A program made the translations under genes and the position numbers. From Treponema brennaborense DSM 12168 (GTDB taxonomy: Bacteria; Spirochaetota; Spirochaetia; Treponematales; Treponemataceae): DNA of 64,000 nucleotides. The stretch spans positions 1,054,001-1,118,000 of the forward strand of contig NC_015500.1 in the NCBI RefSeq assembly GCF_000212415.1. Reading direction: 5' to 3'. The notes beneath the pieces were generated by a model. The model was given only the letters and a program-made list of their open reading frames with translations, was not told the origin of the DNA and searched no databases. Numbering within the stretch: the stretch's first letter is position 1; each line of letters begins with the position of its first letter. Shown here in pieces: positions 44,129-53,944 of this stretch.

Positions 44129-45262
44129 TTCGTGCAGCCGCTTCCACTCGGTAAAGGCGAGCAGAAACGGACCCACGCCTTTCGCGTCGTCGCGTACCAC
44201 CGGTTCCGACATGTAATATTCGTACGAACCGTCGCGCCGCCGGTTGTTTTCGGGGCCGAGACCCGCGACGAGACATATCCCGCCGAGCGACATTTCACCG
44301 TTTTCCGTTATCAGATACGTATTGCAGATTCCGTCCAGTGCACGTCGGCCCGCGTCGCGGTATCCGTCAGAAAGAATCCCCAGCCGCGTTCCTTTCATCA
44401 TGCAGTACGCCATAATCGCACTGCCGCTCGTTTCAAGATAATTTTTTTCGCGTCCGCCCTGATCGGGAATCTGGAACCACATGCCGCTTCCGTCCTGATA
44501 GCGGAGCATCGTTTCCATCAGATCGGTGAAAATCCGGCCGAGCCGGATATGGTCGGCACTGCCTTTGTCGGGCGCCTTATCGAGCGTGTCGAGCAGTGCC
44601 ATTGAAAACCAGCCGAGCGCCCTCAGCCAGAAATTCGCCGACAATCCGGTTTCCTTGTCGCACCAAAAACTGCGGCGAGAAGAATCGTATCCGTGATAAT
44701 ACAGCCCCGTTTTTCCGTCGCGCATGAGACGTTCGACGGTGAAAAATTGTGAATAAATATCTTTGATGCAGCGGCACTCGTTGCAGACCGCTTCGTACTC
44801 CATATAAAACGGCTGAGCCATATACAGTCCGTCGAGCCATATCTGGTCGGGATAAATTTTCTTATGCCAAAAATTGCCTTCTTTCGTCCGCGGCTGCGTT
44901 TTTATTTGAGCATACACCGTATCAAGCGCTCTGCGGTATTTGAGCTTACCGGTCAGACGGAACAGCGTGAAAAAATTCTTGGCACCGTTTATGTCGTCCA
45001 GATTGTACGCGCCCATTTCGTATCCGGTTATGGAGCCGTCGTCGCGAACCCGATAGTCTTCATACTGATCGGCGAATTTCAGATACGCGGCGTTGCCGTC
45101 GGCGTCATACAGTTCCAGAATCGCCAGTATCATGCATCCGTCTATATAATCCCAGCCCGATTTTGAACCGCTGCGTTTTTTTTCTATATTCCACGCCGGA
45201 ATTTCCGCCGTACTGCGTTCCATCAGTTGGCTGACGTAGTTTTCAATAACGGTAGTATTCAT
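44126..45262 (-). CDS. Glycoside hydrolase family 105-type protein (unsaturated rhamnogalacturonyl hydrolase-like)
   Basis: 378 residues. An (alpha/alpha)6 barrel with GH105/YteR-type motifs: WDYIDGCMILAILELYDADG, IWLDGLYMAQPFYMEYE, and WLRALGWFSMALLDTLD in place of the usual WARGNGW. The conserved aspartates D near WDYIDG and WLDGL are present. The family removes unsaturated uronate from pectin fragments by hydration. Such activity fits a gut or oral niche, where plant or host polysaccharide is scavenged. No signal peptide is seen, so it is cytoplasmic. It stands alone, without a pectin lyase or transporter nearby. Confidence 0.88.
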   Translation of the reverse strand: MNTTVIENYVSQLMERSTAEIPAWNIEKKRSGSKSGWDYIDGCMILAILELYDADGNAAYLKFADQYEDYRVRDDGSITGYEMGAYNLDDINGAKNFFTLFRLTGKLKYRRALDTVYAQIKTQPRTKEGNFWHKKIYPDQIWLDGLYMAQPFYMEYEAVCNECRCIKDIYSQFFTVERLMRDGKTGLYYHGYDSSRRSFWCDKETGLSANFWLRALGWFSMALLDTLDKAPDKGSADHIRLGRIFTDLMETMLRYQDGSGMWFQIPDQGGREKNYLETSGSAIMAYCMMKGTRLGILSDGYRDAGRRALDGICNTYLITENGEMSLGGICLVAGLGPENNRRRDGSYEYYMSEPVVRDDAKGVGPFLLAFTEWKRLHE

Positions 45263-45368
45263 TATGGGGCAAGTATAGCATATTTGCCTGAAATCTGTTA
45301 GAATGAAAAAAGTACAGAAATATGATTTTTCCGCGCTCCTTCTGCGGATTTAAAATAGGATGGAAATT

Positions 45369-47165
45369 ATGGCTGATTTAAAAGAGCAGTGCCTGCTCGT
45401 AGTTGCCGACGCGCTGAATAAGCTGAAAACCGAAGCCGGATTCGACGGTCCCGACGTTGCGCCCGGTTCTCTTACGGCGGAAACGCCGCCGAACCCCGAA
45501 ATGGGCGACGTCGGTATTCCGCTGTTTCAATTTGCAAAACTGTTCCGTATGGCGCCTCCGATAATTGCGCAAAAAACGGCGGCCTACGCTTGCGCGCATC
45601 CTTCAGCTGCGGTGACCGGCTGTTTTACGGCGGCGGGGCCGTACGTAAACGTAAAACTGAATAAAAGCGCCGCGGTTTCCGCTATTCTCGGGCGCGTCGC
45701 GGCTCAAAACGCTTCGTACGGTTCGTGCAATACGGACGGCGTCGCTCCGCTTGCCGACCGGCGCGTTATGGTCGAATTTTCAAGTCCGAACACGAACAAG
45801 CCGCTCCATTTGGGGCATCTGCGCAACGACGCGCTCGGTGAAAGCGTGTCTCGCATATTGAAAGCGGCCGGCGCGGAAGTCTATAAAGTCAACATCATAA
45901 ACAATCGCGGCGTTCACATCTGCAAATCGATGCTCGCCTATAAAAAATTCCATGAAGCTGCCGGTGATACGCCCGAAAAACTCGGCGTTAAAAGCGACCG
46001 GTTCGTAGGCGACTGCTACGTCGAATTCGACAAATACAGTAAAACCGATGCGGCCGCCGAATCGCAGGCACAGGAATTGCTGGTCAAATGGGAGCAGGGG
46101 GACGAATCCGTGCGTGCGCTGTGGAAGCGGATGAACGACTGGGCCATTCGCGGTATTACGCAGACGTACAAACGTACCGGCGTTTCTTTCGATAAATTGT
46201 ACTATGAAAGCGACACGTATCTTAAAGGAAAAGAAGAAATCCTGAAAGGACTTGCCGACGGCATTTTCTATCGGGAAGAAGACGGCTCGGTGTGGGTCGA
46301 TCTTGCCGAAATCGGACTTGATAAAAAAGTGCTGCTGCGTAAAGACGGCACCGCTTTGTATATGACGCAGGATATCGGAACCGCCATTTACCGGCACGGC
46401 GACTGGGCGTTCAATCAGCTCGTGTACGTCGTCGGAAGCGAACAGCAGTATCATTTTAAGGTTCTGTTTTACGTACTGAAAAAACTCGGCTACGAATGGG
46501 CGTCCCGGCTGTATCATTTGTCGTACGGAATGGTGAATCTGCCCGAAGGTAAAATGAAAAGCCGCGAAGGTACCGTCGTCGACGCCGACGATCTGATAAA
46601 CACGCTGCGCGACGGCGCGCTTGAAGAAATCGCCGCGAAAGGCCGCGAAGAAGCGGTCGGCGATCCTGCCGCCGTTGCCGAAAAAATCGCGCTGGGCGCG
46701 CTGCACTATTATTTGCTGCAAACGACGCCCACCAAAGACATGCTGTTCAATCCCAAAGAGTCGCTCGCGTTCAACGGCAACACCGGTCCGTACTTGCAGT
46801 ATATGGGCGCCCGCATTTGCTCCATTTTGCGGAAAGCCGCCGATACGGGCTTGCAGGCGGCGTCTCCGGCTCAGGCGGCGGCGCTGCTGACGCATGAAAC
46901 GGAATGGGAACTGGTTAAGCTGCTCGGCGATTATCCTTCGGTAGTCGTCAAGGCGGCGGAAAATCTGGATCCGTCTCAGCTGACCGGGTTCCTGTACGAC
47001 GTCGCAAAAGCGTTCGGCAAGTTTTATCACGAATGCCCCGCCGTCGGTATCGCGTCGGAAAATCCCGCGCTTGCTTCCGCCCGGCTCGCACTGATAGCGG
47101 GTACGCGCACGGTGCTTGAAAACGCGATGCAGCTCGTGCTGATACCGTTTCTTGAAGCGATGTAG
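45369..47165 (+). CDS. argS: Arginyl-tRNA synthetase
   Basis: 598 residues, class I. HIGH-type motif: VEFSSPNTNKPLHLGHLRNDALGES. KMSKS region MKSREGTVVDADDLI is present. C-terminal anticodon-binding domain (ALAYYLLQTTP-like LGALHYYLLQTTPTKDMLFNP) is typical of DALR. The start ATG 45369 (before ADLKEQC) is preferred to ATG 45360 because AGGATGG precedes it. The stop lies four bases from the convergent gene's stop. Confidence 0.95.
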   Translation: MADLKEQCLLVVADALNKLKTEAGFDGPDVAPGSLTAETPPNPEMGDVGIPLFQFAKLFRMAPPIIAQKTAAYACAHPSAAVTGCFTAAGPYVNVKLNKSAAVSAILGRVAAQNASYGSCNTDGVAPLADRRVMVEFSSPNTNKPLHLGHLRNDALGESVSRILKAAGAEVYKVNIINNRGVHICKSMLAYKKFHEAAGDTPEKLGVKSDRFVGDCYVEFDKYSKTDAAAESQAQELLVKWEQGDESVRALWKRMNDWAIRGITQTYKRTGVSFDKLYYESDTYLKGKEEILKGLADGIFYREEDGSVWVDLAEIGLDKKVLLRKDGTALYMTQDIGTAIYRHGDWAFNQLVYVVGSEQQYHFKVLFYVLKKLGYEWASRLYHLSYGMVNLPEGKMKSREGTVVDADDLINTLRDGALEEIAAKGREEAVGDPAAVAEKIALGALHYYLLQTTPTKDMLFNPKESLAFNGNTGPYLQYMGARICSILRKAADTGLQAASPAQAAALLTHETEWELVKLLGDYPSVVVKAAENLDPSQLTGFLYDVAKAFGKFYHECPAVGIASENPALASARLALIAGTRTVLENAMQLVLIPFLEAM

Positions 47166-47168
47166 CGA

Positions 47169-47786
47169 TTAATCGCACAGCGCGACGACTCCGGCCTCCG
47201 ATACTTCCAGCAGTTCCGTGGAAAGCGGGCGCGCCGAACAGTCGTGCGTTAAAATGACGTCGTTGCGCAGCTTCGCTTCGTACGCGGTAAGTTCGTTCGC
47301 CGGAAAAATGACGGACGTCGTTTTTTCGGGAACGGCCATATAGAACGTTTCGCCGAATCGTTCGTGCAGTTCCCGCTGAAACGGCTTGTAAAACGGCAGC
47401 GAAGAATTGCAGATCGGCAGCGGGTGGCTGACCGAATAATAGCTGAATCCCGACGGCGATACGTGCGGCTTCAAAGATACGGCGTGCATCAGCGCCGCCA
47501 TATTTTCGTCCATAGCAAGCCGAACTGAACTCCACGAAACGTTCCACTGCCGGATCAGATATTCGGTCAGCGGAATGACGATTCCTTTATAGAAAAAAGC
47601 GATATACATTTTGATTTTGTCAGTGAGCATTGCAGCCAGTGTATCGTGGGAACGCAGCGCGGGAGCAAAGTCTCTGGGAGATTCTACGGGAGCAAGAAAG
47701 GGCAGAATACTCGTTCGGGCTTGCTCCCATGCCGGAAGATTTTGGGGACTTATCTGTTCTGAAAGACTGATCTCGGTAGTGTTCAC
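47169..47786 (-). CDS. Hypothetical protein (unknown function)
   Basis: 205 residues from GTG 47786, five bases behind GGAGG; the open frame extends to 47825 without a better start. No membrane segment or signal. It has an ordered-looking sequence (LTDKIKMYIAFFYKGIVIPLTEYLIRQWNVSW, ETFYMAVPEKTTSVIFPANELTAYEAKL) ending LSTELLEVSEAGVVALCD. The tail layout faintly recalls the DUF1444-type family, but this is not firm. Neighbours are argS (convergent) and a chemoreceptor. Confidence 0.7.
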   Translation of the reverse strand: MNTTEISLSEQISPQNLPAWEQARTSILPFLAPVESPRDFAPALRSHDTLAAMLTDKIKMYIAFFYKGIVIPLTEYLIRQWNVSWSSVRLAMDENMAALMHAVSLKPHVSPSGFSYYSVSHPLPICNSSLPFYKPFQRELHERFGETFYMAVPEKTTSVIFPANELTAYEAKLRNDVILTHDCSARPLSTELLEVSEAGVVALCD

Positions 47787-47926
47787 AAAGACCTCCTGTT
47801 TATAATATATTATAGTAACAAGCAAACGTGTGCGCGGATACAGATTTTTTGTGCGAAAAGAGAAACGTATGAATAAACGGAAGGCCGCCGCCGTTTCGAT
47901 TTCAGGCGGAACGACGGACGGCCGCG

Positions 47927-49723
47927 CTACACGGTGAATCGGCCGATTTCCGCCTGTACGGTTTGGACGCCGTCCTGCGTGTCGGTTCCCAGCGTTACGA
48001 CCGTTTCAACGGCCTGTTTGATATCTGCCGAGTTTTGCGTCATGCTCTGCATGGACGTGTTGATTCCGGCGGTTATTTCGACGAGCGCTTCCGTTTTTTT
48101 CATGATGTTTTTGCTGCCCGAATTCATTTCGGCCGCTCTGGTGCGGACTTCGTCGGTCAAATTCCTGATAATTTCAAACGCGGTGCTCACTTGACGGTTT
48201 TCGGCGCGCTGCTTGTCCATGACTCTGCGGATGTCGTTCTGTTCTTCGGTAACGGTGCTGATGGCCTGTTTGACTTCTTCAAACGAGTGTCCGGCTTTTT
48301 CGGAAGTTTGCACGACCGATGATACGGCGGAAACGAGGTCTTTGAGCGCCGTTGAAATGGATTTGGACTGCGCGGCCGAATCTTCGGCAAGTTTCCTGAT
48401 TTCGTCGGCAACGACGGCGAATCCTTTTCCGGATTCTCCGGCGTGTGCGGCTTCTATGGCGGCGTTCATGGCGAGCAGGTTCGTCTGAGACGCAATGCTG
48501 TCGATGACGGCGTTCGCTTCGGACATTTTTTCGGATTTTGCGGAGATGTCGCGGATCTTTTCCTGTACGTCGGAAATGTTTTTGAACCCTTCTTCCGAAG
48601 CTTCGGTCAGGTGCGTGAACCGCGCCGCGTTGTTTTCAAGCGTGTCCGTAACGGACTGTATGTTGGATACTATTTGTTCCACCGCTTCAAAACTTTCGTT
48701 TACGCTCTTCGTCTGGCGTTCAATGATCTGATTCAGCGCGGCGATATTATCGCCTATTCTGCCCATCGTCTGCGACACGTCCGAAACTTCTTTCGATTGC
48801 ACGTCCATTTGGTCGCACACCCGGCGGATGTCGTTGTCGATGTTCTGCAGTGCGTTCTGCGTCGCGGTTACGCTGCCGGAAAGGCCTTCGCTGGTTCGGG
48901 CAAGTCCGTCGACCGATTTTTTGACGGTTTTCATGATTCCCTGAAGCGTTTCGACGAAGCTGTTGAAATCGCCGGCCACTTTGCCGACCTCGTCGGTGCT
49001 TTTGACGTTGATGCGCGACGTCAGATCTCCGTCTCCGTGTCCGATGTCGTTGAGCCGATCGGCAACTTTGTGCAGCAGCATGACCGATTTCAGCACCCAC
49101 AGCGGTATGATTACCGCAATGACTACTGCGGCGGCGCAGACGGTGATCATCAGAATCAGAAAGACGCTTGCAACCGAACGCGTCTGATCGGTCAATACCT
49201 GATTCTGCGATTCTTTATAGTCGATGAACGCGTTTATCCGATCCAGCCATAATTGAAACGCCGGGCGCGCCTGTTCCAGCAGTATCCGCTCGGCCGCCGA
49301 TTCGTTTCCTTCGGTTTCAAGGCTGATAATCCGTTCAATGAGCGGCAGCGTTTCGTCCTGGCTCCGTTTTATGTCCTGATACAGACCGATTTCTTCCTGC
49401 GTACTGTCCTGCCGTCCGGCGAAAATCCGGTCGAGCGCCTGTTCGGAATCCGTGTAGAACGTCTCAAGTTCACGGATTTCCTTGAGCGTAGTATTTTTTT
49501 CATTCGTGTTTTCGAGCAATACGAAGTCGCGCACTCTGATGGAACGGTCGTGCACGCTGCCGCGGAAATTGATGGCGTAGCGCTGTTTGACCGTGTTGAC
49601 GTCGTTTATTTCCGTCAGATTCTTATTGATCGTGTTAATCCTGCTTATTCCGGTTACGGTAATCACCATGATGAGAAGCATTAACGTACCGAATCCTATT
49701 AAGATTTTTGTCCGTATACTCAT
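47927..49723 (-). CDS. Membrane methyl-accepting chemotaxis protein
   Basis: 598 residues. Helix 1 ([23 protein letters not shown]) and helix 2 ([25 protein letters not shown]) flank a periplasmic four-helix bundle of about 155 residues (4HB_MCP type). HAMP follows ([19 protein letters not shown]), then the signalling domain with the conserved tip [36 protein letters not shown]. It ends without the NWETF-type CheR pentapeptide. Ligand unknown. AAGGA precedes the start, so this gene has a conventional leader. Confidence 0.95.
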   Translation of the reverse strand: MSIRTKILIGFGTLMLLIMVITVTGISRINTINKNLTEINDVNTVKQRYAINFRGSVHDRSIRVRDFVLLENTNEKNTTLKEIRELETFYTDSEQALDRIFAGRQDSTQEEIGLYQDIKRSQDETLPLIERIISLETEGNESAAERILLEQARPAFQLWLDRINAFIDYKESQNQVLTDQTRSVASVFLILMITVCAAAVVIAVIIPLWVLKSVMLLHKVADRLNDIGHGDGDLTSRINVKSTDEVGKVAGDFNSFVETLQGIMKTVKKSVDGLARTSEGLSGSVTATQNALQNIDNDIRRVCDQMDVQSKEVSDVSQTMGRIGDNIAALNQIIERQTKSVNESFEAVEQIVSNIQSVTDTLENNAARFTHLTEASEEGFKNISDVQEKIRDISAKSEKMSEANAVIDSIASQTNLLAMNAAIEAAHAGESGKGFAVVADEIRKLAEDSAAQSKSISTALKDLVSAVSSVVQTSEKAGHSFEEVKQAISTVTEEQNDIRRVMDKQRAENRQVSTAFEIIRNLTDEVRTRAAEMNSGSKNIMKKTEALVEITAGINTSMQSMTQNSADIKQAVETVVTLGTDTQDGVQTVQAEIGRFTV

Positions 49724-49857
49724 AGTTTTTCCTTATTTAACGCGGCGGACACGGAACGTTCTTGTATGCAAGTTTGCCGGTTTCCGCCGTTAGGTTTAAT
49801 ATACCGAGAAACGGATAAAATGGCAAGAATGGAAATCCCGTTTCAGCCGGTATATGC

Positions 49858-49880
49858 GTAAAAACGCACGTTTCCGTGCG
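49858..49880 (-). terminator. Rho-independent terminator of the 144-residue hypothetical
   Basis: On the minus strand CGCACG (49880-49875), GAAA tetraloop, CGTGCG (49870-49865), then five U. Very compact and convincing, five bases after the stop. Confidence 0.8.
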
Positions 49881-49885
49881 GCGGC

Positions 49886-50320
49886 TTACCGCCGGCCGTT
49901 CAGTTGGCCGTTCAGTGCGCCTTTGAGAACCAGCAGCCGTCGGCGCAGTTCGCGTATCTGGTCGATGCTCGTCATGATTTTGGACTGCATGTACACGTCG
50001 GCAAGTATACCGTCGAAGATAAAGTCCGCAAAAGTGGCAAACGAGGCCGTGTTCATCGAATAGTCGACGGGAAAGGCTACGTCGCGTAATTCGCGCTGAA
50101 GGTCGTGCAGCAGCGAGTTGATTTGGTTCATGATGTTTCCGGCCGAACCGAGGTGCGAATGTTTGATTAAATCGGTAATCAGGCCGCCGCCCAAAATGTC
50201 GACGATGCCCCACGTCTGCGCGCTGCGGAATTTGCGTTCGGCCTGATCGATGAGCGGCAGTATCCGGTCGATGATGAGGTACACGTCGTTGATTTCTTTG
50301 CGTTCCATGTCTGTGTTCAT
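49886..50320 (-). CDS. Conserved-type hypothetical protein
   Basis: 144 residues from ATG 50320, immediately after a leaderless promoter. Earlier in-frame codons to 50356 would lie inside the promoter. Sequence is helical with [45 protein letters not shown] and [19 protein letters not shown]; there is no signal peptide. This LGGG-containing pattern recurs in small proteins of Firmicutes and spirochaetes, function unknown. It is divergent from the rpsP operon and has its own terminator. Confidence 0.75.
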   Translation of the reverse strand: MNTDMERKEINDVYLIIDRILPLIDQAERKFRSAQTWGIVDILGGGLITDLIKHSHLGSAGNIMNQINSLLHDLQRELRDVAFPVDYSMNTASFATFADFIFDGILADVYMQSKIMTSIDQIRELRRRLLVLKGALNGQLNGRR

Positions 50321-50326
50321 ACGTGC

Positions 50327-50356
50327 AGTGTACTTTACTCCGCCCGGAGTATGCAA
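50327..50356 (-). promoter_or_regulatory. Leaderless promoter of the 144-residue hypothetical
   Basis: Minus strand TTGCAT (50356-50351), 18-base spacer, TACACT (50332-50327), six bases to ATG 50320. Confidence 0.6.
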
Positions 50357-50373
50357 GAGCGTCCGCCGCCGAG

Positions 50374-50402
50374 TTGACTATTTTCGGTAAAAATAGTATA
50401 AA
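50374..50402 (+). promoter_or_regulatory. Promoter of the rpsP operon
   Basis: TTGACT (50374-50379), 17-base spacer, TATAAA (50397-50402). The predicted leader of about 90 bases holds a structured element before the rpsP ribosome site. Confidence 0.7.
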
Positions 50403-50441
50403 TAGGGTTCATACTGTATGGTGCAGTAATGTGTCAATATT

Positions 50442-50492
50442 AGAACTTGCCGGCCGTCCGGCGACAGCCTGCTGCCGAAAGTTCTTTGGAGG
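50442..50492 (+). promoter_or_regulatory. Structured leader of the rpsP operon
   Basis: AGAACTT (50442-50448) pairs with AAGTTCT (50479-50485), enclosing a GCCGG/CCGGC hairpin (50449-50462). The outer stem ends two bases before GGAGG (50488-50492). A ribosomal-protein autoregulatory leader is a reasonable reading. Confidence 0.45.
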
Positions 50493-50499
50493 AATAGAA

Positions 50500-50745
50500 G
50501 TGGTCAAAATCAGACTCAAGAAATTCGGAACGAAAAAGCGCCCCTACTACCGCATCGTGGTAATGGATTCCCGCAAACCCCGCGATGGTGAAACGATTGA
50601 AGAAATCGGTATTTATCATCCGATCGAAGTTGAAGACAAACAGATCGCTTTCAACGAAGATCGTGCCCGCTACTGGCTTGGCGTCGGCGCTCAGCCGTCG
50701 GACATCGTTCGCAGACTTTTTAACAAGAAAAACTTTACAATCTGA
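50500..50745 (+). CDS. rpsP: 30S ribosomal protein S16
   Basis: 81 residues. [20 protein letters not shown] and [19 protein letters not shown] are diagnostic. GTG 50500 is chosen because GGAGG ends seven bases upstream and family members start with MVKIRL; an upstream open frame (from 50323) overlaps the promoter region. It heads rpsP-khpA-rimM-trmD-rplS. Confidence 0.97.
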   Translation: MVKIRLKKFGTKKRPYYRIVVMDSRKPRDGETIEEIGIYHPIEVEDKQIAFNEDRARYWLGVGAQPSDIVRRLFNKKNFTI

Positions 50746-50764
50746 GTAACGGGAGTGACGGGGA

Positions 50765-50998
50765 ATGGAAAAAGACCTGATTGAATACATCGCAAAATCA
50801 CTGGTCGATGATCCCGGTGCAGTCTCAGTAACTGAAGCCGAAGGCGACAAGTCGACAGTCCTTGAGCTGCGCGTTGCCGAGGGTGATATCGGTAAAGTTA
50901 TCGGAAAGTACGGACGTATCGCAAAAGCGCTGCGGACTGTATTAAGTGCTTCTGCCAGTAAAAGCGGTACCCGGTACAGCCTGGAAATACTGGACTGA
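50765..50998 (+). CDS. khpA: KH-domain RNA-binding protein
   Basis: 77 residues. A single KH domain with the GxxG loop (VIGKYGRIAKALR). In other bacteria KhpA binds RNA with KhpB and influences division and envelope gene expression. It shares base 50998 with the rimM start (TGATG). Confidence 0.93.
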   Translation: MEKDLIEYIAKSLVDDPGAVSVTEAEGDKSTVLELRVAEGDIGKVIGKYGRIAKALRTVLSASASKSGTRYSLEILD

Positions 50999-51585
50999 TG
51001 GAGCATTTCGTGGTGGGTATTATCCGCGGTGCGCACGGACTGTCGGGTAATCTGAAAGTTGTAAGTACTTCCGGAGAATACGGGCATTTTGCCGGTATGA
51101 AAGAAGTTACCGTACGGAAAGGCGACGTTCAAAAATCCTGCAAGATTGAATTTGCGGAGGAAGGAACGGGCGTTCTGTATTTGAAATGTGCGGGGATCGA
51201 TACGGCCGAGGATGCCAAACGGTATACCGGTTGGGAAATCATCGTTCCGCGCGAAAGTGCCTGTCCGTGTGCACCGGACGAGTACTATATAGAAGATCTT
51301 AAAGGATGCGCTCTTGTGTATTGCACGGGAAGCGCTCAAGACGGACTGGCAGCAGGATCTGCACCTACCGAGGTAGGTACTATCACAGACGTATTGGAAG
51401 GCGGCGCGGGCGACCTGTTGGAGGTTGCGCTGGCCGAGAGTTGTGAATTGCTTGCACCCGATGTTCGGCAGATGGCCGGCGGCGACCCGCGGACCGTGCT
51501 CGTTCCCTTTAAACGCGAGTTTATCGGAACGGTCGATATCGAACGCAAACTGGTTCAGCTGATGCACCTCTGGATTCTGGAGTAA
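50998..51585 (+). CDS. rimM: 16S rRNA processing protein RimM
   Basis: 195 residues. VVGIIRGAHGLSGNLKV begins the RimM domain; the C-terminal PRC-barrel has GTITDVLEGGAGDLLEV and VLVPFKREFIGTVDIERK. RimM assists maturation of the 30S head and binds S19. Confidence 0.92.
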   Translation: MEHFVVGIIRGAHGLSGNLKVVSTSGEYGHFAGMKEVTVRKGDVQKSCKIEFAEEGTGVLYLKCAGIDTAEDAKRYTGWEIIVPRESACPCAPDEYYIEDLKGCALVYCTGSAQDGLAAGSAPTEVGTITDVLEGGAGDLLEVALAESCELLAPDVRQMAGGDPRTVLVPFKREFIGTVDIERKLVQLMHLWILE

Positions 51586-51591
51586 CGCTCC

Positions 51592-52386
51592 ATGAAGTTC
51601 CACGTGCTGACCTTGTTTCCCGAGATTCCGCGTGCTTTTTTTGAAAGCTCAATCATGGCAAAAGCGGTCGATCGGGGGATTATTGCCTACGATTTAGTGA
51701 ATATCAGGGATTTTGCCTTTGATAAACACAAGACGTGTGATGACAGCCCGTACGGCGGCGGAGCGGGGATGCTGATGCTTCCCGAACCGCTTGGACTTGC
51801 GCTTGAATCGGTCAAGGCGCGCCGGAAACGCGTTATTTACGTAACGCCGTCCGGCAAACCTTTTACGCAGAAGCTGGCGCAGGAATTGAGCCGGGAAGAA
51901 GAGCTCGTTTTTATCTGCGGACGGTACGAAGGTATCGATCAGCGGATCATCGATTCGTGGGTGGACGACGAAATCTCTATCGGGGATTACGTATTGTCCT
52001 CCGGTGAAATCGCGGCGACGGTCATTATCGACGCCGTGTACCGTCTGGTTGACGGTGTCATTTCGAGCGAATCGCTGGACGAAGAAAGCTATTCCGGCGG
52101 ACTTCTTGAATATCCGCAGTACACGCGGCCGGAAGTGTACGGCGGCATGAGCGTGCCCGAAGTGTTGTTGTCAGGGCATCATGAAAATATCAGGAAGTGG
52201 CGGCTTGAAAAGCGGCTGGCCAAAACGCTTGCGAACAGACCCGACATGGTGTGTGAAGCGCGGCGCGACGGTCTGCTGACTGCTGAAGCCGAACAAATGA
52301 TTGAGACGATAACCGGACAGGTGCGTAAATCCGTCCGCAAAAAAAAACGTCCGAAAACCGATAAATTTTCCGGACGTTCCGATTGA
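51592..52386 (+). CDS. trmD: tRNA (guanine37-N1)-methyltransferase
   Basis: 264 residues. SPOUT-family knot motifs are intact: KTCDDSPYGGGAGML, ICGRYEGIDQRIIDSWVDDEISIGDYVLSSGE, and the C-terminal LSGHHENIRKWR. TrmD methylates G37 of tRNAs next to the anticodon, preventing +1 frameshifts. The C-terminal tail is basic (RKSVRKKKRPKTDK). Confidence 0.97.
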   Translation: MKFHVLTLFPEIPRAFFESSIMAKAVDRGIIAYDLVNIRDFAFDKHKTCDDSPYGGGAGMLMLPEPLGLALESVKARRKRVIYVTPSGKPFTQKLAQELSREEELVFICGRYEGIDQRIIDSWVDDEISIGDYVLSSGEIAATVIIDAVYRLVDGVISSESLDEESYSGGLLEYPQYTRPEVYGGMSVPEVLLSGHHENIRKWRLEKRLAKTLANRPDMVCEARRDGLLTAEAEQMIETITGQVRKSVRKKKRPKTDKFSGRSD

Positions 52387-52398
52387 AGGAGTGCTATT

Positions 52399-52770
52399 AT
52401 GGATTTGATTCAGACTATTGAAGAATCGCAGAAAAGAGCCGATATCGAATCGTTCAAAGTGGGCGATACGGTAAAAGTATATTTCAAGATCGTTGAAGGT
52501 AAAACGGAACGTATCCAGGTGTATGAAGGGCTGGTTATCTGCTTTAAGAATTCCGGTGTCCGCCGTACTTTCACGGTTCGCAAGAATTCGTACGGCGTAG
52601 GTGTCGAACGTATATTTCCGGTCAATTCTCCGCGTATTGCGAAAGTCGAATTGGTTCGCCCCGGTAAAGTCCGCCGTTCCAAGCTGTACTATATCCGTGA
52701 TAAAGTCGGTAAGGCTGCGAAAATCAAGGAACTTATTATCAAGAAGTCCGATATTCAGGCTGCAAAATAA
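52399..52770 (+). CDS. rplS: 50S ribosomal protein L19
   Basis: 123 residues. [52 protein letters not shown] and [25 protein letters not shown] are diagnostic. AAGGAG precedes ATG 52399. Confidence 0.97.
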   Translation: MDLIQTIEESQKRADIESFKVGDTVKVYFKIVEGKTERIQVYEGLVICFKNSGVRRTFTVRKNSYGVGVERIFPVNSPRIAKVELVRPGKVRRSKLYYIRDKVGKAAKIKELIIKKSDIQAAK

Positions 52771-52796
52771 GCTTGCCGCGTGATACCGTGCCGGAT

Positions 52797-53942
52797 ATGA
52801 ATACGACTGTACGTCATATTTCAGCGCAAAATAAAACCGCTTTTACCGGGGCACGACCGCTTCGGGAAGGCGGTTTTGTTTTTATACGCGTCGTGTCGGA
52901 TAACGGTTCCGGCAGGTATACCGTGTCGCTCGGCGGAACCCGCTTTGAAGCGGTTTCGGATAAACCGCTTGCCGAAGGTTCCGTTTTCCGCGTACAGGTG
53001 GCGCTCAAGGACGGGCGGATTTTGCTCGTTCCGGAGCGTTCCGATACGGCCGGCGGCGCACAGGGATTTTTGAACGCTACGTACCGTTCGGCGGACATTC
53101 GGTTCGGCAGCGCGGATATGCCGGCGTATCTGTCGGCGGTGTTTTCTTCGTTGGGATTGCCGGCCGATGCGGTTTCGCTGCGGCTCGTTTCGTTTCTGCA
53201 GCAAAGCGGACTGTCTTTTAACTGCGCGCGCATGATAAAGGCGCGGCGGATTGCGGCCAGTTTTCCGGGGCGGGAATGCGAAGCCGCGGAAGTTTCTCTT
53301 TTTCTTGCCGAAAAGGGCATCGAGCCGGACGTTGAATCCGTGGCGGCGCTGCTGAACACGCTGTGCTGCGGTTTCAGCGCCGCGCAGCCGGATGCGGACG
53401 GCGGCGAAAAACGGAGTGCCGGCGAGGACGACGACACGGGAGCGGTGCTGTTCGAGCGGCTGTACGGAAAAAAACTTACGGAAGCGGGCGGCGGTGAAGG
53501 AGTGCTTACGCTTGCGAATCATCTGGCGACGGCGGGACTGCATTGGATCGTGCTGCCGTTTGAATATGATGCACAAAAAATAAGAGTTTTTGGAAATATT
53601 AGAATTTTACTTGACGTCAGACAAAAAAATACGCAAAAAGTGATACTGGAAGCGGAGCATTCGTCGAAAAAATATTTTTTTGTGTTATATTATAACCGGA
53701 ATGCAATTTCACGAATCGCTTTCCGTATGGAGCCGCCGCCGCTTCCGCAAGCTGTCCGCGGTTACGAACGTATGCTGTCAAATCTGCTGCTTTCTATCAA
53801 TGAAAGCAGTTTCGCTGCAGGAAACGCTTCTGCTGCGGAAAACGTTCCCGAACCGGACGTTGCATACGATGCGGACGCCGCTTCAGGCGCGTTGTTCGGC
53901 GGCGAGCCGGATCAGCTGACGCGGATCTGTACGGAGGTATAA
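52797..53942 (+). CDS. FliK/YlqG-like protein downstream of rplS
   Basis: 381 residues. The N-terminal 90 residues are a beta-rich domain (GGFVFIRVVSDNGSGRYTVSLGGTRFEA). The middle is helical. The end has the FliK C-terminal pattern: LHWIVLPFEYDAQKIRVFGNIRILLDVRQKNTQKVILEAEHSSKKYFFVLYYN. In Bacillus the ylqG-ylqH pair lies in the same place after the trmD/rplS operon, where ylqG is FliK-like and ylqH FlhB-like. Identity of this gene as the YlqG analogue rests on that context. ATG 52797 is preferred to TTG 52773. No ribosome site stands out. Confidence 0.65.
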   Translation: MNTTVRHISAQNKTAFTGARPLREGGFVFIRVVSDNGSGRYTVSLGGTRFEAVSDKPLAEGSVFRVQVALKDGRILLVPERSDTAGGAQGFLNATYRSADIRFGSADMPAYLSAVFSSLGLPADAVSLRLVSFLQQSGLSFNCARMIKARRIAASFPGRECEAAEVSLFLAEKGIEPDVESVAALLNTLCCGFSAAQPDADGGEKRSAGEDDDTGAVLFERLYGKKLTEAGGGEGVLTLANHLATAGLHWIVLPFEYDAQKIRVFGNIRILLDVRQKNTQKVILEAEHSSKKYFFVLYYNRNAISRIAFRMEPPPLPQAVRGYERMLSNLLLSINESSFAAGNASAAENVPEPDVAYDADAASGALFGGEPDQLTRICTEV

Positions 53943-53944
53943 CG

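Noticed and set aside
45284-45304. TTGCCT and TAGAAT as the argS promoter
   Set aside because: The spacer is only nine bases; no convincing -35 at 16-18 bases was found.
45780-47030. Long open frame (416 codons) on the minus strand inside argS
   Set aside because: Antisense to conserved argS motifs; composition is Arg/Phe/Val-rich, typical of the opposite strand of a GC-biased gene, with no ribosome site.
47869-47937. 22-codon plus-strand frame beside the chemoreceptor gene
   Set aside because: Too short, no convincing ribosome site and overlaps an imperfect hairpin at the chemoreceptor 3' end.
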